64,000 bases of DNA from UBA1140 sp964573285 (GTDB lineage Bacteria; Campylobacterota; Campylobacteria; Campylobacterales; Sulfurovaceae): positions 1 through 64,000 of the forward strand of contig CAZNJD010000009.1 in assembly GCA_964573285.1 (NCBI GenBank), in the 5' to 3' direction. The position numbers were made by a program, and so were the translations under genes. Each line of letters begins with the position of its first letter. Position 1 is the first letter of the stretch. Positions 37,310 to 46,637 of this stretch are shown here, one piece after another. Under the pieces are notes generated by a model. The model did not search any database, was not told the DNA's origin, and saw nothing but the letters and a program-made list of their open reading frames with translations.

Positions 37310-39019
37310 TTATTTTGTAAACATATCTAAATTTTTACTCATATCTTCAAACTCTTTATCTTCTTTGGTTTTCTCTTTTTTTTGTTTGCCTTGAACTTGT
37401 TGATTTAAGCCTTGTACCAATCCTCCCAATACATTAATCAAATCACCTGCTTTTTTTATCTCTTCAGAACTCTTATTATCTATCTCTTTAACAAGTTTGT
37501 TACCTTTTTTTGCTACTTTTTCTATCTCTTCTTTTTTTCTCATAGCTTCTTCCTCTTTTGTAGAGCTACTATTTTGGTTATCTGCATCTATTAAATCTTT
37601 GTGATTATCTATATTTGTAAAATCTAAGATAACTCTTTTGTTATTATTACCACCTACAGTAAACTTCTCTTCTTTAGTACCTTTTTGGGTTTTGCCCTCA
37701 ACACTATAATCACCTTCATCTAAACTAATTTGAAATGATTTTGAACAGACTAACCTCTTCTCATATACCATGCGTCCACTCTTTGCATATATTTCATAGT
37801 TTACTTTTGTATTTATATCATTACATTTTGCACCTATAGAGAATTGGGTAAAGATGATATGAAGTTTGGTAACTTCACCTGCTTTAAGCTCAAATGGAGT
37901 CTCTTTTTTAAATTCATTATAGGTTGATTTTAGGATATATTTACCAACAGGGAGTCTGCTTGTTCCTGCTTTTTTCTTTGAAGAGTTTGGTGAAGCTCTC
38001 CAATGACCAGCTTTTCCATCATCATCTTCATAAATTGCATGAGAGGCATTAATCCATTTTCCATTTTTTGTCTCTGATGCTGTTATCTCTACGGTGCTTG
38101 TCTCTCCAAATACAATATGAAGTTTGGTAACCTCACCTGCTTTTATCTCAAATGGAGTCTCTTTTTTAAACTTATTATAAGTTGATTTTAAAATATATTT
38201 ACCAATAGAAAGTTGAGCTTTTGCAATTTTATTTTTGTATGACCTATAAGTAGCAATATGTTTTCCTGCTTTGCCCTCTTCATCTTGATAGATAGCATAA
38301 CCACAAGTTACCCATTTACCACCATCTTTTTCGCTACAACTTAACTCCAAAGTATCTTTTGGTGTAGGAGTAGATTTAGGTTTAGGTTCAACTTTCTCTA
38401 CCTTTTTAACAATGCTCTTCATTGCACTATTTAAAGCAGTTGCATTTTTGGCAGAGAAATACTCTCCACCAGTAGCATTTGCTATACACTCCAACTGCTT
38501 ATCAGTCTTTTTATCTACATTAAATCCAATAACATGAGTAACAAAATCTATCCCTTTTTGCTCTAGCTCTTTTGCTACAGCACAAGGGTCAGAGTCGCAA
38601 GTCTCTTTTCCATCAGAGATAAGAATTATAGTTGCTTTATCTTCTGTATATTTAAGCTCATTTGATACCTTTTTAAGTGAACGAGCAATTGGAGTTTTGC
38701 CTTTTGGTTGTATCTTATTTACAATAGTAATCATCCTATTTTTATCAATTTTGCCTACAGGAATAAGGCTCTCTATATCATTACAATCACCTTTTTTTCT
38801 ATGACCATAGACAGTTAATCCCAATTTAATTTTGGAATTCCAATCTTGAACTACATTTTCTAATGCCTTTTTGGCTATTTCTATCTTGGTTTTTCCTTGG
38901 ATTTGACCCCACATACTACCACTTGCATCAAAAATAATAACTGCTTTTGGACCATCATCTGCTACAGCACTAATAAGTGTAATAAACACCAACAATAAAC
39001 TTAAAAACAACTTTTTCAT
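37310..39019 (-). CDS. Secreted von Willebrand factor type A domain protein with tandem repeats
   Basis: A 569-residue exported protein with a signal peptide (LFLSLLLVFITLISAVA). A VWA domain (about 25-200) follows, whose MIDAS metal site is visible as IIFDASGSMWGQ, a central Thr (KGKTPIA) and IILISDGKETCD. Next come two similar repeats of about 80 residues (from about 225 and 310). Each has a Gly-Lys-Trp motif, an acidic YQDEEGKAG or YEDDDGKAG loop and the near-identical block GKYILKSTYN.FKKETPFE.KAGEVTKLHI. A third degenerate beta unit and a low-complexity Lys/Glu tail end the protein. It probably binds protein ligands in the periplasm or at the surface. Confidence 0.82.
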   Translation of the reverse strand: MKKLFLSLLLVFITLISAVADDGPKAVIIFDASGSMWGQIQGKTKIEIAKKALENVVQDWNSKIKLGLTVYGHRKKGDCNDIESLIPVGKIDKNRMITIVNKIQPKGKTPIARSLKKVSNELKYTEDKATIILISDGKETCDSDPCAVAKELEQKGIDFVTHVIGFNVDKKTDKQLECIANATGGEYFSAKNATALNSAMKSIVKKVEKVEPKPKSTPTPKDTLELSCSEKDGGKWVTCGYAIYQDEEGKAGKHIATYRSYKNKIAKAQLSIGKYILKSTYNKFKKETPFEIKAGEVTKLHIVFGETSTVEITASETKNGKWINASHAIYEDDDGKAGHWRASPNSSKKKAGTSRLPVGKYILKSTYNEFKKETPFELKAGEVTKLHIIFTQFSIGAKCNDINTKVNYEIYAKSGRMVYEKRLVCSKSFQISLDEGDYSVEGKTQKGTKEEKFTVGGNNNKRVILDFTNIDNHKDLIDADNQNSSSTKEEEAMRKKEEIEKVAKKGNKLVKEIDNKSSEEIKKAGDLINVLGGLVQGLNQQVQGKQKKEKTKEDKEFEDMSKNLDMFTK

Positions 39020-39202
39020 ACTTTTTTCCTTAAGTTAAATATAAGAGTTACTAAAACTAGCACATAATAAACAACTGAATTTTATACTAAAATCGATATT
39101 TTTATTATTAAGAAACCTGTTATAATATATGAAATTATATCATTTTTTTATTATCGATAGATTAAGTTAGAAATATATTTTTATTAATATAAATTAACTT
39201 TT

Positions 39203-40453
39203 CTAAAAAAATCTATAAGAGAGTTGTAGAGATAAACTAGATTCAGCATGTTTTACAGTAGTATCGCCTGTATATAAATCACCATTCTCAGAGTTCATAC
39301 CCACAATAGTTTTCATTCTTGTTTTGGTCTCTGGTGCATAAACAAATGCTGTATCTATATAAAAGTTCTTTGTAAATTCATAACCAGCACCTATAGTATA
39401 ATGATTTTCTGCTGTTGCTGGAAATCCCGAAACATTAAATAGGTTCAAAGCATTACCACCTGCTTGTGCATAACTCCCTGCTTTAATTACAGATGAACCA
39501 CTCTGTTTTTCAGAAATTGGATGGGTAGCATGATTATATCCTGCTCTAAATCTCCACTGTTGCCCTTTAAACTGATAACCCAAAGCATATACGGTTTGGT
39601 CTTCCCATCCGAAATCTTTATACCCTTTTGCATCTGACCATTTAATCTGTTTAGCATCAAATGCTAAAGTGTGTTGACCAAACTCATAACCAATACCCAT
39701 TCCAATTTCAGCAGGTTGCTCTAAATGGTCACCCATTGCTTGAGGGAAGATACCAAAATCAACGAATGGTTGAGTAGCACTTGAGAGCTGATTTTTATAC
39801 TCCATATCAATTTCAGATTTATATACAGCACCAAGAGTTACCCCATTAGTTACATCATAATATGCCCCAAAATTAACTCCATATCCTAAATCCTGTGCAA
39901 CACCATCACCTACTGTTTTACCATCAAATCCCTGATAACTTATATCTAATGAACCATACTGCAACACTGGTGTTACTGCTAAACCTATATTGTCTCTACG
40001 ATATGCCAAAGATGCACCAAACTCCATAAGTTGAAGATTGGTAATCATGTGCATATTACCTGAATCTGTTGGACTCTGTTGTGCATTACGATAATCAACA
40101 CCCATACCAGCAGTTCCCCACATACCAATACCTAAAAACCAATTCTCATTTAATTTTTGAGAAATTGATACACTTGGAATTAAATTTATATCAGCATCAC
40201 TATCATGCTCATCTGCTCTACCCATTTTAAGTTTCATATCTGGCATAAATATAGTACCACCAAATGATATAGAAGTCCCTTTTGTACAACTGATCAAAGC
40301 AGGATTTTGCAAAGTCGATTCAGCACAATGGCTAATCCCAATTCCAGCCCCACCCATTCCTCTTGACTTTGCTCCTATACCAATAAGATTATCTCCATTA
40401 GTTGCAAATAATATACCTGTTGTTACCATAGATAGTAGTATTGTTTTTTTCAT
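39203..40453 (-). CDS. FadL/OmpP1 family outer-membrane transporter
   Basis: A 416-residue outer-membrane beta-barrel with signal peptide (ILLSMVTTGILFATNG). The family's N-terminal motif is GIGAKSRGMGGAGIGISHCAESTLQNPAL, where the usual NPA is clear. Repeated amphipathic strands follow, and a C-terminal aromatic residue (SLQLSYRFF) serves BAM-mediated assembly. FadL proteins admit hydrophobic compounds such as long-chain fatty acids or aromatics. The substrate here is unknown. It is monocistronic, facing away from the RNase T2 gene across a 199-base AT-rich gap. Confidence 0.9.
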   Translation of the reverse strand: MKKTILLSMVTTGILFATNGDNLIGIGAKSRGMGGAGIGISHCAESTLQNPALISCTKGTSISFGGTIFMPDMKLKMGRADEHDSDADINLIPSVSISQKLNENWFLGIGMWGTAGMGVDYRNAQQSPTDSGNMHMITNLQLMEFGASLAYRRDNIGLAVTPVLQYGSLDISYQGFDGKTVGDGVAQDLGYGVNFGAYYDVTNGVTLGAVYKSEIDMEYKNQLSSATQPFVDFGIFPQAMGDHLEQPAEIGMGIGYEFGQHTLAFDAKQIKWSDAKGYKDFGWEDQTVYALGYQFKGQQWRFRAGYNHATHPISEKQSGSSVIKAGSYAQAGGNALNLFNVSGFPATAENHYTIGAGYEFTKNFYIDTAFVYAPETKTRMKTIVGMNSENGDLYTGDTTVKHAESSLSLQLSYRFF

Positions 40454-40624
40454 TTCTTATTCCTTTAAAATATAATTATATAACTATAACTTATTTTATA
40501 TAATTATTAGATTAAATAATTTTTAGATTAAAAATTAAATGATAATATTTTAAGAAAAATAATTATATAATTAAATCTATTGGGTTGAATATCATTTTTT
40601 GTGTTTGTTTTAATAATTTTAATA

Positions 40625-40630
40625 TATAAT
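40625..40630 (+). promoter_or_regulatory. Putative -10 box for the RNase T2 gene
   Basis: TATAAT 22 bases before the ATG at 40653, leaving a very short leader with an AAGGAAAAAA ribosome site. Confidence 0.5.
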
Positions 40631-40652
40631 CATACAAAAAATAAGGAAAAAA

Positions 40653-41585
40653 ATGAAAAAAATAATAATATCATCCATTATAGTGGCTCTACCACTTATA
40701 GCTATGTCAAAAAAAGTAGAGGTTTATCAAAATGCGATAAAATCATGTCCAGCATATAATAATATGAAACATACTACAAATACAAATGGCATCAAATTAA
40801 AAATAGGTAATAAATATAAGATACTTGACCACAAAAAAGGACAAATACTAACTCTAATCAAAGGTGAAAGAATTGCTCAAAGATGGGTAGATGAAGCTTG
40901 TTTTTCTACCACTAAATCAACTTCCAAATCACCTATTAAAACTACTTTAAAAAGAAGCAAACAAAATCTATTGGCTATATCATGGCAAAATGCTTTTTGT
41001 CAAACACATCAATATAAAAAAGAGTGTAAATCTATGAAAAGAGGGGATTTTGCATCATCTCATTTTGTACTTCATGGACTTTGGCCTCAACCTCGTAATA
41101 ATCAATATTGTAATATCGATAAAAAACAGATTGGTATGGACAAAAACAAACAGTGGAATAGATTAAATAGATTAGATTTAACTCCAAAAGTACGAGAGGA
41201 TTTGAAAAAATATATGACAGGATATAGCTCAAATCTACATCTACATGAATGGGTTAAACATGGTAGCTGTTATGGGATGGATGCTAATAAATATTATAAG
41301 GATGCTATTAATCTATTAACCCAAGTTAATAACTCCAAAGTTCGAACATATTTTGTTAAACATATAGGTCAAACTATAAAACTAAAAGATATACGAAAAA
41401 TATTTGATAGTGAGTTTGGTAATGGTGCAGGAGAGCATGTTACTATGAACTGTAATAGAGGATTAATAACAGAATTGTGGTTACATATTGGTAGTCAAAG
41501 TGATAAACTAGAAGAGTTATTGTCTAAAGGAGAAACACCTAAAAGTAGATGTTTCAAAGGAAGAGTTGATGAGGTTGGATTTTAA
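40653..41585 (+). CDS. Secreted ribonuclease T2 family protein
   Basis: RNase T2 enzymes are periplasmic or secreted, cut RNA without base preference and give 2',3'-cyclic ends. The 310-residue product has a signal peptide (IIISSIIVALPLIAMS). A short unassigned domain (about 20-85, SH3-like in pattern, with two Cys) follows. The T2 fold contains both catalytic segments: CAS I FVLHGLWPQP at 139-147 and CAS II LHEWVKHGSC at 197-206, with His141, Glu199, Lys202 and His203. Several Cys are placed for the conserved disulfides. The intact active site implies activity, perhaps scavenging of RNA. It has its own promoter and no partner genes. Confidence 0.9.
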   Translation: MKKIIISSIIVALPLIAMSKKVEVYQNAIKSCPAYNNMKHTTNTNGIKLKIGNKYKILDHKKGQILTLIKGERIAQRWVDEACFSTTKSTSKSPIKTTLKRSKQNLLAISWQNAFCQTHQYKKECKSMKRGDFASSHFVLHGLWPQPRNNQYCNIDKKQIGMDKNKQWNRLNRLDLTPKVREDLKKYMTGYSSNLHLHEWVKHGSCYGMDANKYYKDAINLLTQVNNSKVRTYFVKHIGQTIKLKDIRKIFDSEFGNGAGEHVTMNCNRGLITELWLHIGSQSDKLEELLSKGETPKSRCFKGRVDEVGF

Positions 41586-41602
41586 ATTATAAAAAGATAA
41601 GT

Positions 41603-42622
41603 TTATAATAGTTCTATTTTCCCATTTATCATAGCTACCATATCCTCTATACGAATACCAAACTCATTAGGTATATAAATCCCTGGTTCTATGGTAAAGA
41701 CCATCATATCTTCTATAATAGTATCTGATTTAGTTGAGATATAAGGCATCTCGTGAATATCAAGCCCCACTCCATGACCTGTTGAGTGGATATAATATTT
41801 TCCAAAACCTGCTTTTTCTATAATATCTCTAGTTAGAGCATCAACCTCTTTGGCCTTCATCCCACTTCTAGCTTTTGAGATTGCATTATCATGAGCTTTT
41901 AAAACTATATCATAAGCTTTTTGTATCTTTTTACTCTTAAATTTCTGCTTATTAGAGAACCCAAAACCTTCTATAGTAGATACGGTTCTAGTTCTATCTG
42001 AACAATATCGTTTATATTTTAATCCTGCATCAACTAATAGCAAATCATTTTTTGTTAATGTTTTATTGGTAGGTAGAGCATGAGGTTTAGATGCATTAGC
42101 ATTAACTGCAACAATAGGCTCAAAAGAGAGTTCTCGTTTACCATATTTGGATAGTGCTGTTTTTGCCATATAGGTAAGTTCATACTCATCTTTGCCAAAT
42201 CCATATCTATTAATCATTTTTGCAAATTCATCAAACGATTTAGCTCCTAATCTGACGGCTTTTCTTAGTAATTCTATCTCTTGATGGGATTTGATTATCC
42301 GTTTTCTATGTGAAAAATCAGGTTTAGCTTTTAGCTTAATATCCAATCTATTAGTGATTTGTTCAAAAGCAAATATACTCCACTCTTTAGGGTCATAATT
42401 TAGCTTTTTAATTTTTGATTTTTTGATAATTTTATTAGCTTTTTTATATAAATCTCGTTCTATAATAACTGTTGCATCTTTTATAGTTTCAGTCGCTTCT
42501 TGTTGGTATCTGCTATCTGTTAGGAAAAATTTCTCATCTCCTAGAGATAAGAATAGTGCATTATCACAGCTATAACCACACTCATAATATAGTGCATTTT
42601 CATCTTTTAGTATATAATTCAT
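41603..42622 (-). CDS. M24 family metallopeptidase (Xaa-Pro aminopeptidase type)
   Basis: A cytosolic creatinase/aminopeptidase-fold enzyme of about 340 residues that removes N-terminal residues preceding proline, or splits X-Pro dipeptides. The dinuclear metal site is complete: LLVDAGLKYKRYCSDRTRTV with two Asp, HSTGHGVGLDIHE with His, FTIEPGIYIP with Glu, and GIRIEDMVA with the final Glu. The N-terminal domain is the short type. I start it at the ATG at 42622 (MNYILKDENALYY). An ATG at 42652 lies in the loop of a strong hairpin and adds an unconserved peptide. Neither has a clear ribosome site. It follows aroQ on the same strand. Confidence 0.88.
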   Translation of the reverse strand: MNYILKDENALYYECGYSCDNALFLSLGDEKFFLTDSRYQQEATETIKDATVIIERDLYKKANKIIKKSKIKKLNYDPKEWSIFAFEQITNRLDIKLKAKPDFSHRKRIIKSHQEIELLRKAVRLGAKSFDEFAKMINRYGFGKDEYELTYMAKTALSKYGKRELSFEPIVAVNANASKPHALPTNKTLTKNDLLLVDAGLKYKRYCSDRTRTVSTIEGFGFSNKQKFKSKKIQKAYDIVLKAHDNAISKARSGMKAKEVDALTRDIIEKAGFGKYYIHSTGHGVGLDIHEMPYISTKSDTIIEDMMVFTIEPGIYIPNEFGIRIEDMVAMINGKIELL

Positions 42623-42629
42623 AATGTAA

Positions 42630-42670
42630 ATTGGGGTCTGATATTGAAACATTCAATAGCTGACCCCAAT
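42630..42670. repeat. 41-base imperfect palindrome between aroQ and the M24 peptidase gene
   Basis: The two 19-base arms (42630-42648 and 42652-42670) pair at 17 of 19 positions around an ACA loop. The outer 9 pairs (ATTGGGGTC / GACCCCAAT) are perfect, with unusual G/C content for this genome. No T run follows on either side. It covers the upstream region and one candidate start codon of the peptidase gene, so it may act on its mRNA as an attenuator, a processing site or a translation block. Confidence 0.75.
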
Positions 42671-42676
42671 ACCTAA

Positions 42677-43171
42677 TTAGCTATTTTGTAAAGATTGTTG
42701 TGCTTGTTGAGCCTGTTGTGCTTCTCTCATAGCTTTAACCTCACTCATAATTTGAGTAATAGCAATCATAGCCATATGATAACTGAATGGACCAAAACCA
42801 GTAATTTGACCTGCACAAACAGGTGCTGTTAATGATTTTTGTCTAAACTCTTCTCTTGCATATACATTTGATAAATGTACTTCAACAGTAGGTATTTGAA
42901 CTGCTGAGATAGCATCTCTGATAGCTATAGAGGTGTGTGTATATGCTGCTGGATTAATGATAATTCCATTAGCTTCCCCCAAACACTCTTGTATTTTATC
43001 AACAATTTCACCCTCTAAATTACTTTGAAAAAACTCTATATCTACACCATTTTGCTCTGCAAATGCACTCATTTGATTATGAATATCTTCTAATTTCATT
43101 GGTCCATAGATATTTTGTTCTCTATGACCTAACATATTTAAATTTGGACCTTGGATTACTACTACTTTCAT
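42677..43171 (-). CDS. aroQ: 3-dehydroquinate dehydratase, type II
   Basis: AroQ dehydrates 3-dehydroquinate in the shikimate pathway as a cytosolic dodecamer. Landmarks in the 164 residues are VIQGPNLNMLGHREQNIYG, with the catalytic Arg and Tyr in the lid loop, IINPAAYTHTSIAIRDAI, and EVHLSNVYAREEFRQKS with the catalytic His. The last 20 residues are a Gln/Ala-rich tail (AQQAQQAQQ) not found in most homologues and coded by a short triplet-like repeat. It precedes the M24 peptidase gene, separated by the hairpin at 42630-42670. The same pairing of aroQ with a Pro-peptidase is known in Campylobacter and Helicobacter. Confidence 0.95.
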   Translation of the reverse strand: MKVVVIQGPNLNMLGHREQNIYGPMKLEDIHNQMSAFAEQNGVDIEFFQSNLEGEIVDKIQECLGEANGIIINPAAYTHTSIAIRDAISAVQIPTVEVHLSNVYAREEFRQKSLTAPVCAGQITGFGPFSYHMAMIAITQIMSEVKAMREAQQAQQAQQSLQNS

Positions 43172-43222
43172 TGTTTCTGAACCTTAAAATAAATTTTAAT
43201 CATATTTTATCCAAATTTACTT

Positions 43223-45355
43223 TTAACATAAATTTTCAATAGGAGATTTTAGCTCTCCATCTATACTACCTGTAGAGATATATTTCAATATTCTATCTAG
43301 TATAAAGATACTACTATCTAAATGTTCATTATTTAATGGTAGCAAATCATTATTTAGTGAACGATGTAACTGTATATTCTTTTCTTTGCTTAAAAACCAA
43401 AGATTACATATCTCCTCTGATTTCATAGATTTAGAATACCATCTTTTTACCTGATTTAACTGCTGAGAATTAAATGCCCCATCCTCTTTATCAATATTTT
43501 TCATAATCCAAGAATCTTGTAATCCAAGCAGAGGAGTTTTATGTAGGTGGTCTAATGCTCTACTAATTAGATAAAGTATAGATTTACCATATCTACCGAC
43601 ACTATCTATCATCTCTATATCTCTATCTAACATATAGATATAAATATCACTCATTTTCAAAACCTTTTTATCTATAGCAGATTTAATATATATATTACAA
43701 TCTTGGATAGATACAGTAGGTGATAATAGATGTATAGAGTTCAAGCTCATTCCTCTTTTGCCTAAATTATTTAAAAAATGAGTACAAACCAATTGTGAAC
43801 CTGCTGAATGTGCTATCACATCTATCTGTATATCAAACTTCTCTTCTTTATGTAATCTATCCAAACTATCTATCAAGATATACAATGCACCACTAACAGG
43901 TATTCTGCTATTCTCTTTAAAACCAAAAATTCTTTTTTTGTTGGCATTATGTGATTTCTCTTTTATCTCTGACCATATCGCTCTAGTAGATATTTTTCTA
44001 GCATAATTTTCTATCGCCCTATTTAGTGCATCTACCTCATCAGGAGTTTTTATCTCTATATCTTTGAATTTATTATCTATAGACTCTTTGATAGCTTTGA
44101 TATGACTCTCTTGCCATGTCAGAAATATAGGATAAATATCATTTTCTAAAAAATATGGTATCATCACTCTTATCTTAGATATATACTCTTTTTCATTCTT
44201 GAACCCACCCAAAGCATATATTGTAACTTTTCTATTAGATGGTTTCTTGTTCAACCATCTTTTGATATTTTCATAAGATATAGTTCGTGTTGATTTTTCA
44301 ACAGAGGAAGTTCCTATAATAGTATGTTTTGCTCGTCCATAATTATTTAAAACTAGAGTATGTTGATAAGCTAACTCCTCACCAACTGGTTTTAAATCTT
44401 GGTTTTGATAATTATATTTTAATGCTTCTTTTATTACTGAAGTACCCTCTACAGCTTCATTACATTTAACTGATAAAGATAAATTTGAGTATGTATTTGG
44501 AGATACATCAATATTAACAGGCACACCAATCATAGCAACCCAAGCATCCATACCATGTTCAAGCCAATCTTTATAACTCAAAATTGCGAAACCACTATTT
44601 CCCCAAACAGTTCCCCATGAGTTTTGTATAATAAATCCATATCGTGTATAACCTACTATTACAAAAGCATGACTACCTATAGGAAAAGTATCATAAGGTA
44701 TATAAGGTATATCTACTGTTATATCTTTTATCTCTCTTTTTTCTATATCTTTTAATCTCCACCAACCATCATGAATATTAGCAGAGACATATATAGCCCC
44801 CACTTCACATATAGCTGATTGCATATCAACTATAGACTCTTTGTTTACTCTATAATATGCACCAAGAGGCTGTTCAATTGCATCTTTTTGCCAACCATCA
44901 TATGGTTCATCTTGGGTGAATTCCCATAAATTTTCACTACATACACCATGTTTATGCCACCCTTTCATAGCTCCACGACAAGATGACCCCTCATAATCTT
45001 CACCTTCCCACTCATCATAAATTCTAGCTAAATTAAAAAGCATCTTTTGACTAACTTTTTTAATCTCAAAGCCTAAAGGATTTTCCAAGAAATCTCTATA
45101 ATTTTCACTTATTACTTTTTTCCATTGTAAATAATTAATTACTGTAGCCAAAGCATAACCAGTACATGCACCATCAGCTCCTTGGTCTAAAATCATATTA
45201 GTAGCTTTGTAACATTTGATAATTAATTCTATATCTATAAAGTCTGGATATGATTTGGGTAAATATTTCAATACAGGCATATAGACTCTATCTCGTAAAT
45301 CAAGTCTATCTTTTCTAACATCTAACACTTTGTTGTTATATCTATTTGTTCCCAT
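43223..45355 (-). CDS. Papain-like (C1) peptidase fused to an alpha/beta hydrolase
   Basis: A 710-residue protein with two catalytic-looking domains. Residues 20-290 follow the papain family C1: LDQGADGACTGYALATVINY, with Cys64 at the nucleophile position and an upstream Gln; PIGSHAFVIVGYT, with His229; and IIQNSWGTVWGNSGFAIL, with Asn245. Residues 375-640 look like a serine alpha/beta hydrolase: VTIYALGGFKN, then IDVIAHSAGSQLVC, with nucleophile Ser517 in AHSAG, and IHLLSPTV. No signal peptide or membrane helix is visible, so it is cytosolic or leaves by an unrecognised route. It is monocistronic with AGGGG seven bases before the ATG. I know no characterised protein with this combination. 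Confidence 0.78.
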   Translation of the reverse strand: MGTNRYNNKVLDVRKDRLDLRDRVYMPVLKYLPKSYPDFIDIELIIKCYKATNMILDQGADGACTGYALATVINYLQWKKVISENYRDFLENPLGFEIKKVSQKMLFNLARIYDEWEGEDYEGSSCRGAMKGWHKHGVCSENLWEFTQDEPYDGWQKDAIEQPLGAYYRVNKESIVDMQSAICEVGAIYVSANIHDGWWRLKDIEKREIKDITVDIPYIPYDTFPIGSHAFVIVGYTRYGFIIQNSWGTVWGNSGFAILSYKDWLEHGMDAWVAMIGVPVNIDVSPNTYSNLSLSVKCNEAVEGTSVIKEALKYNYQNQDLKPVGEELAYQHTLVLNNYGRAKHTIIGTSSVEKSTRTISYENIKRWLNKKPSNRKVTIYALGGFKNEKEYISKIRVMIPYFLENDIYPIFLTWQESHIKAIKESIDNKFKDIEIKTPDEVDALNRAIENYARKISTRAIWSEIKEKSHNANKKRIFGFKENSRIPVSGALYILIDSLDRLHKEEKFDIQIDVIAHSAGSQLVCTHFLNNLGKRGMSLNSIHLLSPTVSIQDCNIYIKSAIDKKVLKMSDIYIYMLDRDIEMIDSVGRYGKSILYLISRALDHLHKTPLLGLQDSWIMKNIDKEDGAFNSQQLNQVKRWYSKSMKSEEICNLWFLSKEKNIQLHRSLNNDLLPLNNEHLDSSIFILDRILKYISTGSIDGELKSPIENLC

Positions 45356-45502
45356 AATATACCCCTTATTAATATAATTTAATCTATGGTATAGTATAAA
45401 AACTTAAATAGTAATAAGTAAAATTAGTTTTTTATAAAAAAATCAAAATTTAATATAACTTTAATAAAAATAGATATATAATCAAACCATTTGAAATATC
45501 AT

Positions 45503-46633
45503 CTATTTGTTTTCGTTAAATTTTAATTCCTCATCTATAAAAACTTGTATAATATTAAACTCTTTATCAAATATAACAATATCAGCAGGATAATCTTCTC
45601 TTAATATGCCTAACTTAACACCAAGCTTTTTAGCAGGTATCTCTGTAACCATTTTAATAAGTTGAGGTAGTTCAATATCACTATATTTATAAACATTTCT
45701 CAATGCCTTATTGAGTTTCAAAACACTACCTGCTAATGTACCATTAACAAGTCTTGCTTCCCCATTTTTTACTATAACTTTTTGCCCACCCAAACTATAT
45801 TCACCACATTTCATACATCCTGCTCTCATAGCATCAGTTATCAATAATAGTTGTTCTTGTTTTAATTTATATATCAAATTATAAAAAGATGGATGAATAT
45901 GAATGTTATCGGCAATAATCTCACAACTTATACTACTATCTCCTAAAACAGCCCCTACAATACCAGGTTCTCTATGATGTAGTGGGTTCATAGCATTAAA
46001 TAGATGTGTAGCATGAGAAATGCCCCAATCAAAGCTCTCTATGCTCTGATTATATGAAGCATTACTATGACCTATACTTAAGATAATATGGGGATACTCT
46101 TTTTGTAAAAATTTGATAAACTCCTTGCCTCCCTCAACTTCTGGTGCTAAAGTAATAAGCTTAATTATATCTATATACTCTTTTATCATTTCAAAATTTG
46201 GTTTTTGAATATATTTAGGATTTTGAGCCCCACATTTAGTTGGATTGATAAAAGGACCCTCCAGATGAACTCCTAATATCTTTGCACCATCTACGCTATC
46301 TATATTTCTCTGAATATTAGATAGTGCTTTATTAATATCATCAGAAGAGACAGTCATAGTAGTAGCTAAAAATGAAGTAGTTCCAGTTTGCAATAGACTA
46401 TGGGATATAATCTCTAACGCTTCAGGAGTACCATCCATTACATCAGCCCCACTAGAACCATGTATATGTATATCTATAAATCCAGCACTCAAATATGCAC
46501 CTTTTGCATCAATAATATCTTCACAAATAGGCAAATCTTGAGTTATCCTTATAATTTTTTGATTAAAAAAGAGATTATATCCTTCTATTATTTTACCATC
46601 TGTAATAATCTTTGCATTTATTATAACTTTCAT
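45503..46633 (-). CDS. nagA: N-acetylglucosamine-6-phosphate deacetylase
   Basis: NagA hydrolyses GlcNAc-6-P to GlcN-6-P and acetate, recycling amino sugars from peptidoglycan or chitin. The amidohydrolase fold of 376 residues has the metal-binding GFIDIHIHGSSGADVMDG near residue 53 and GVHLEGPFINPTKCGAQNP with the metal-ligand Glu. It also has ILSIGHSNA, SHATHLFNAMNPLHHREPG and the catalytic Asp in LLITDAMRAGC. The gene ends about 150 bases from the peptidase-hydrolase fusion. The M15 peptidase immediately upstream, 4 bases away, also acts on cell wall, suggesting a joint murein-recycling unit. Confidence 0.93.
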   Translation of the reverse strand: MKVIINAKIITDGKIIEGYNLFFNQKIIRITQDLPICEDIIDAKGAYLSAGFIDIHIHGSSGADVMDGTPEALEIISHSLLQTGTTSFLATTMTVSSDDINKALSNIQRNIDSVDGAKILGVHLEGPFINPTKCGAQNPKYIQKPNFEMIKEYIDIIKLITLAPEVEGGKEFIKFLQKEYPHIILSIGHSNASYNQSIESFDWGISHATHLFNAMNPLHHREPGIVGAVLGDSSISCEIIADNIHIHPSFYNLIYKLKQEQLLLITDAMRAGCMKCGEYSLGGQKVIVKNGEARLVNGTLAGSVLKLNKALRNVYKYSDIELPQLIKMVTEIPAKKLGVKLGILREDYPADIVIFDKEFNIIQVFIDEELKFNENK

Positions 46634-46637
46634 CTAT

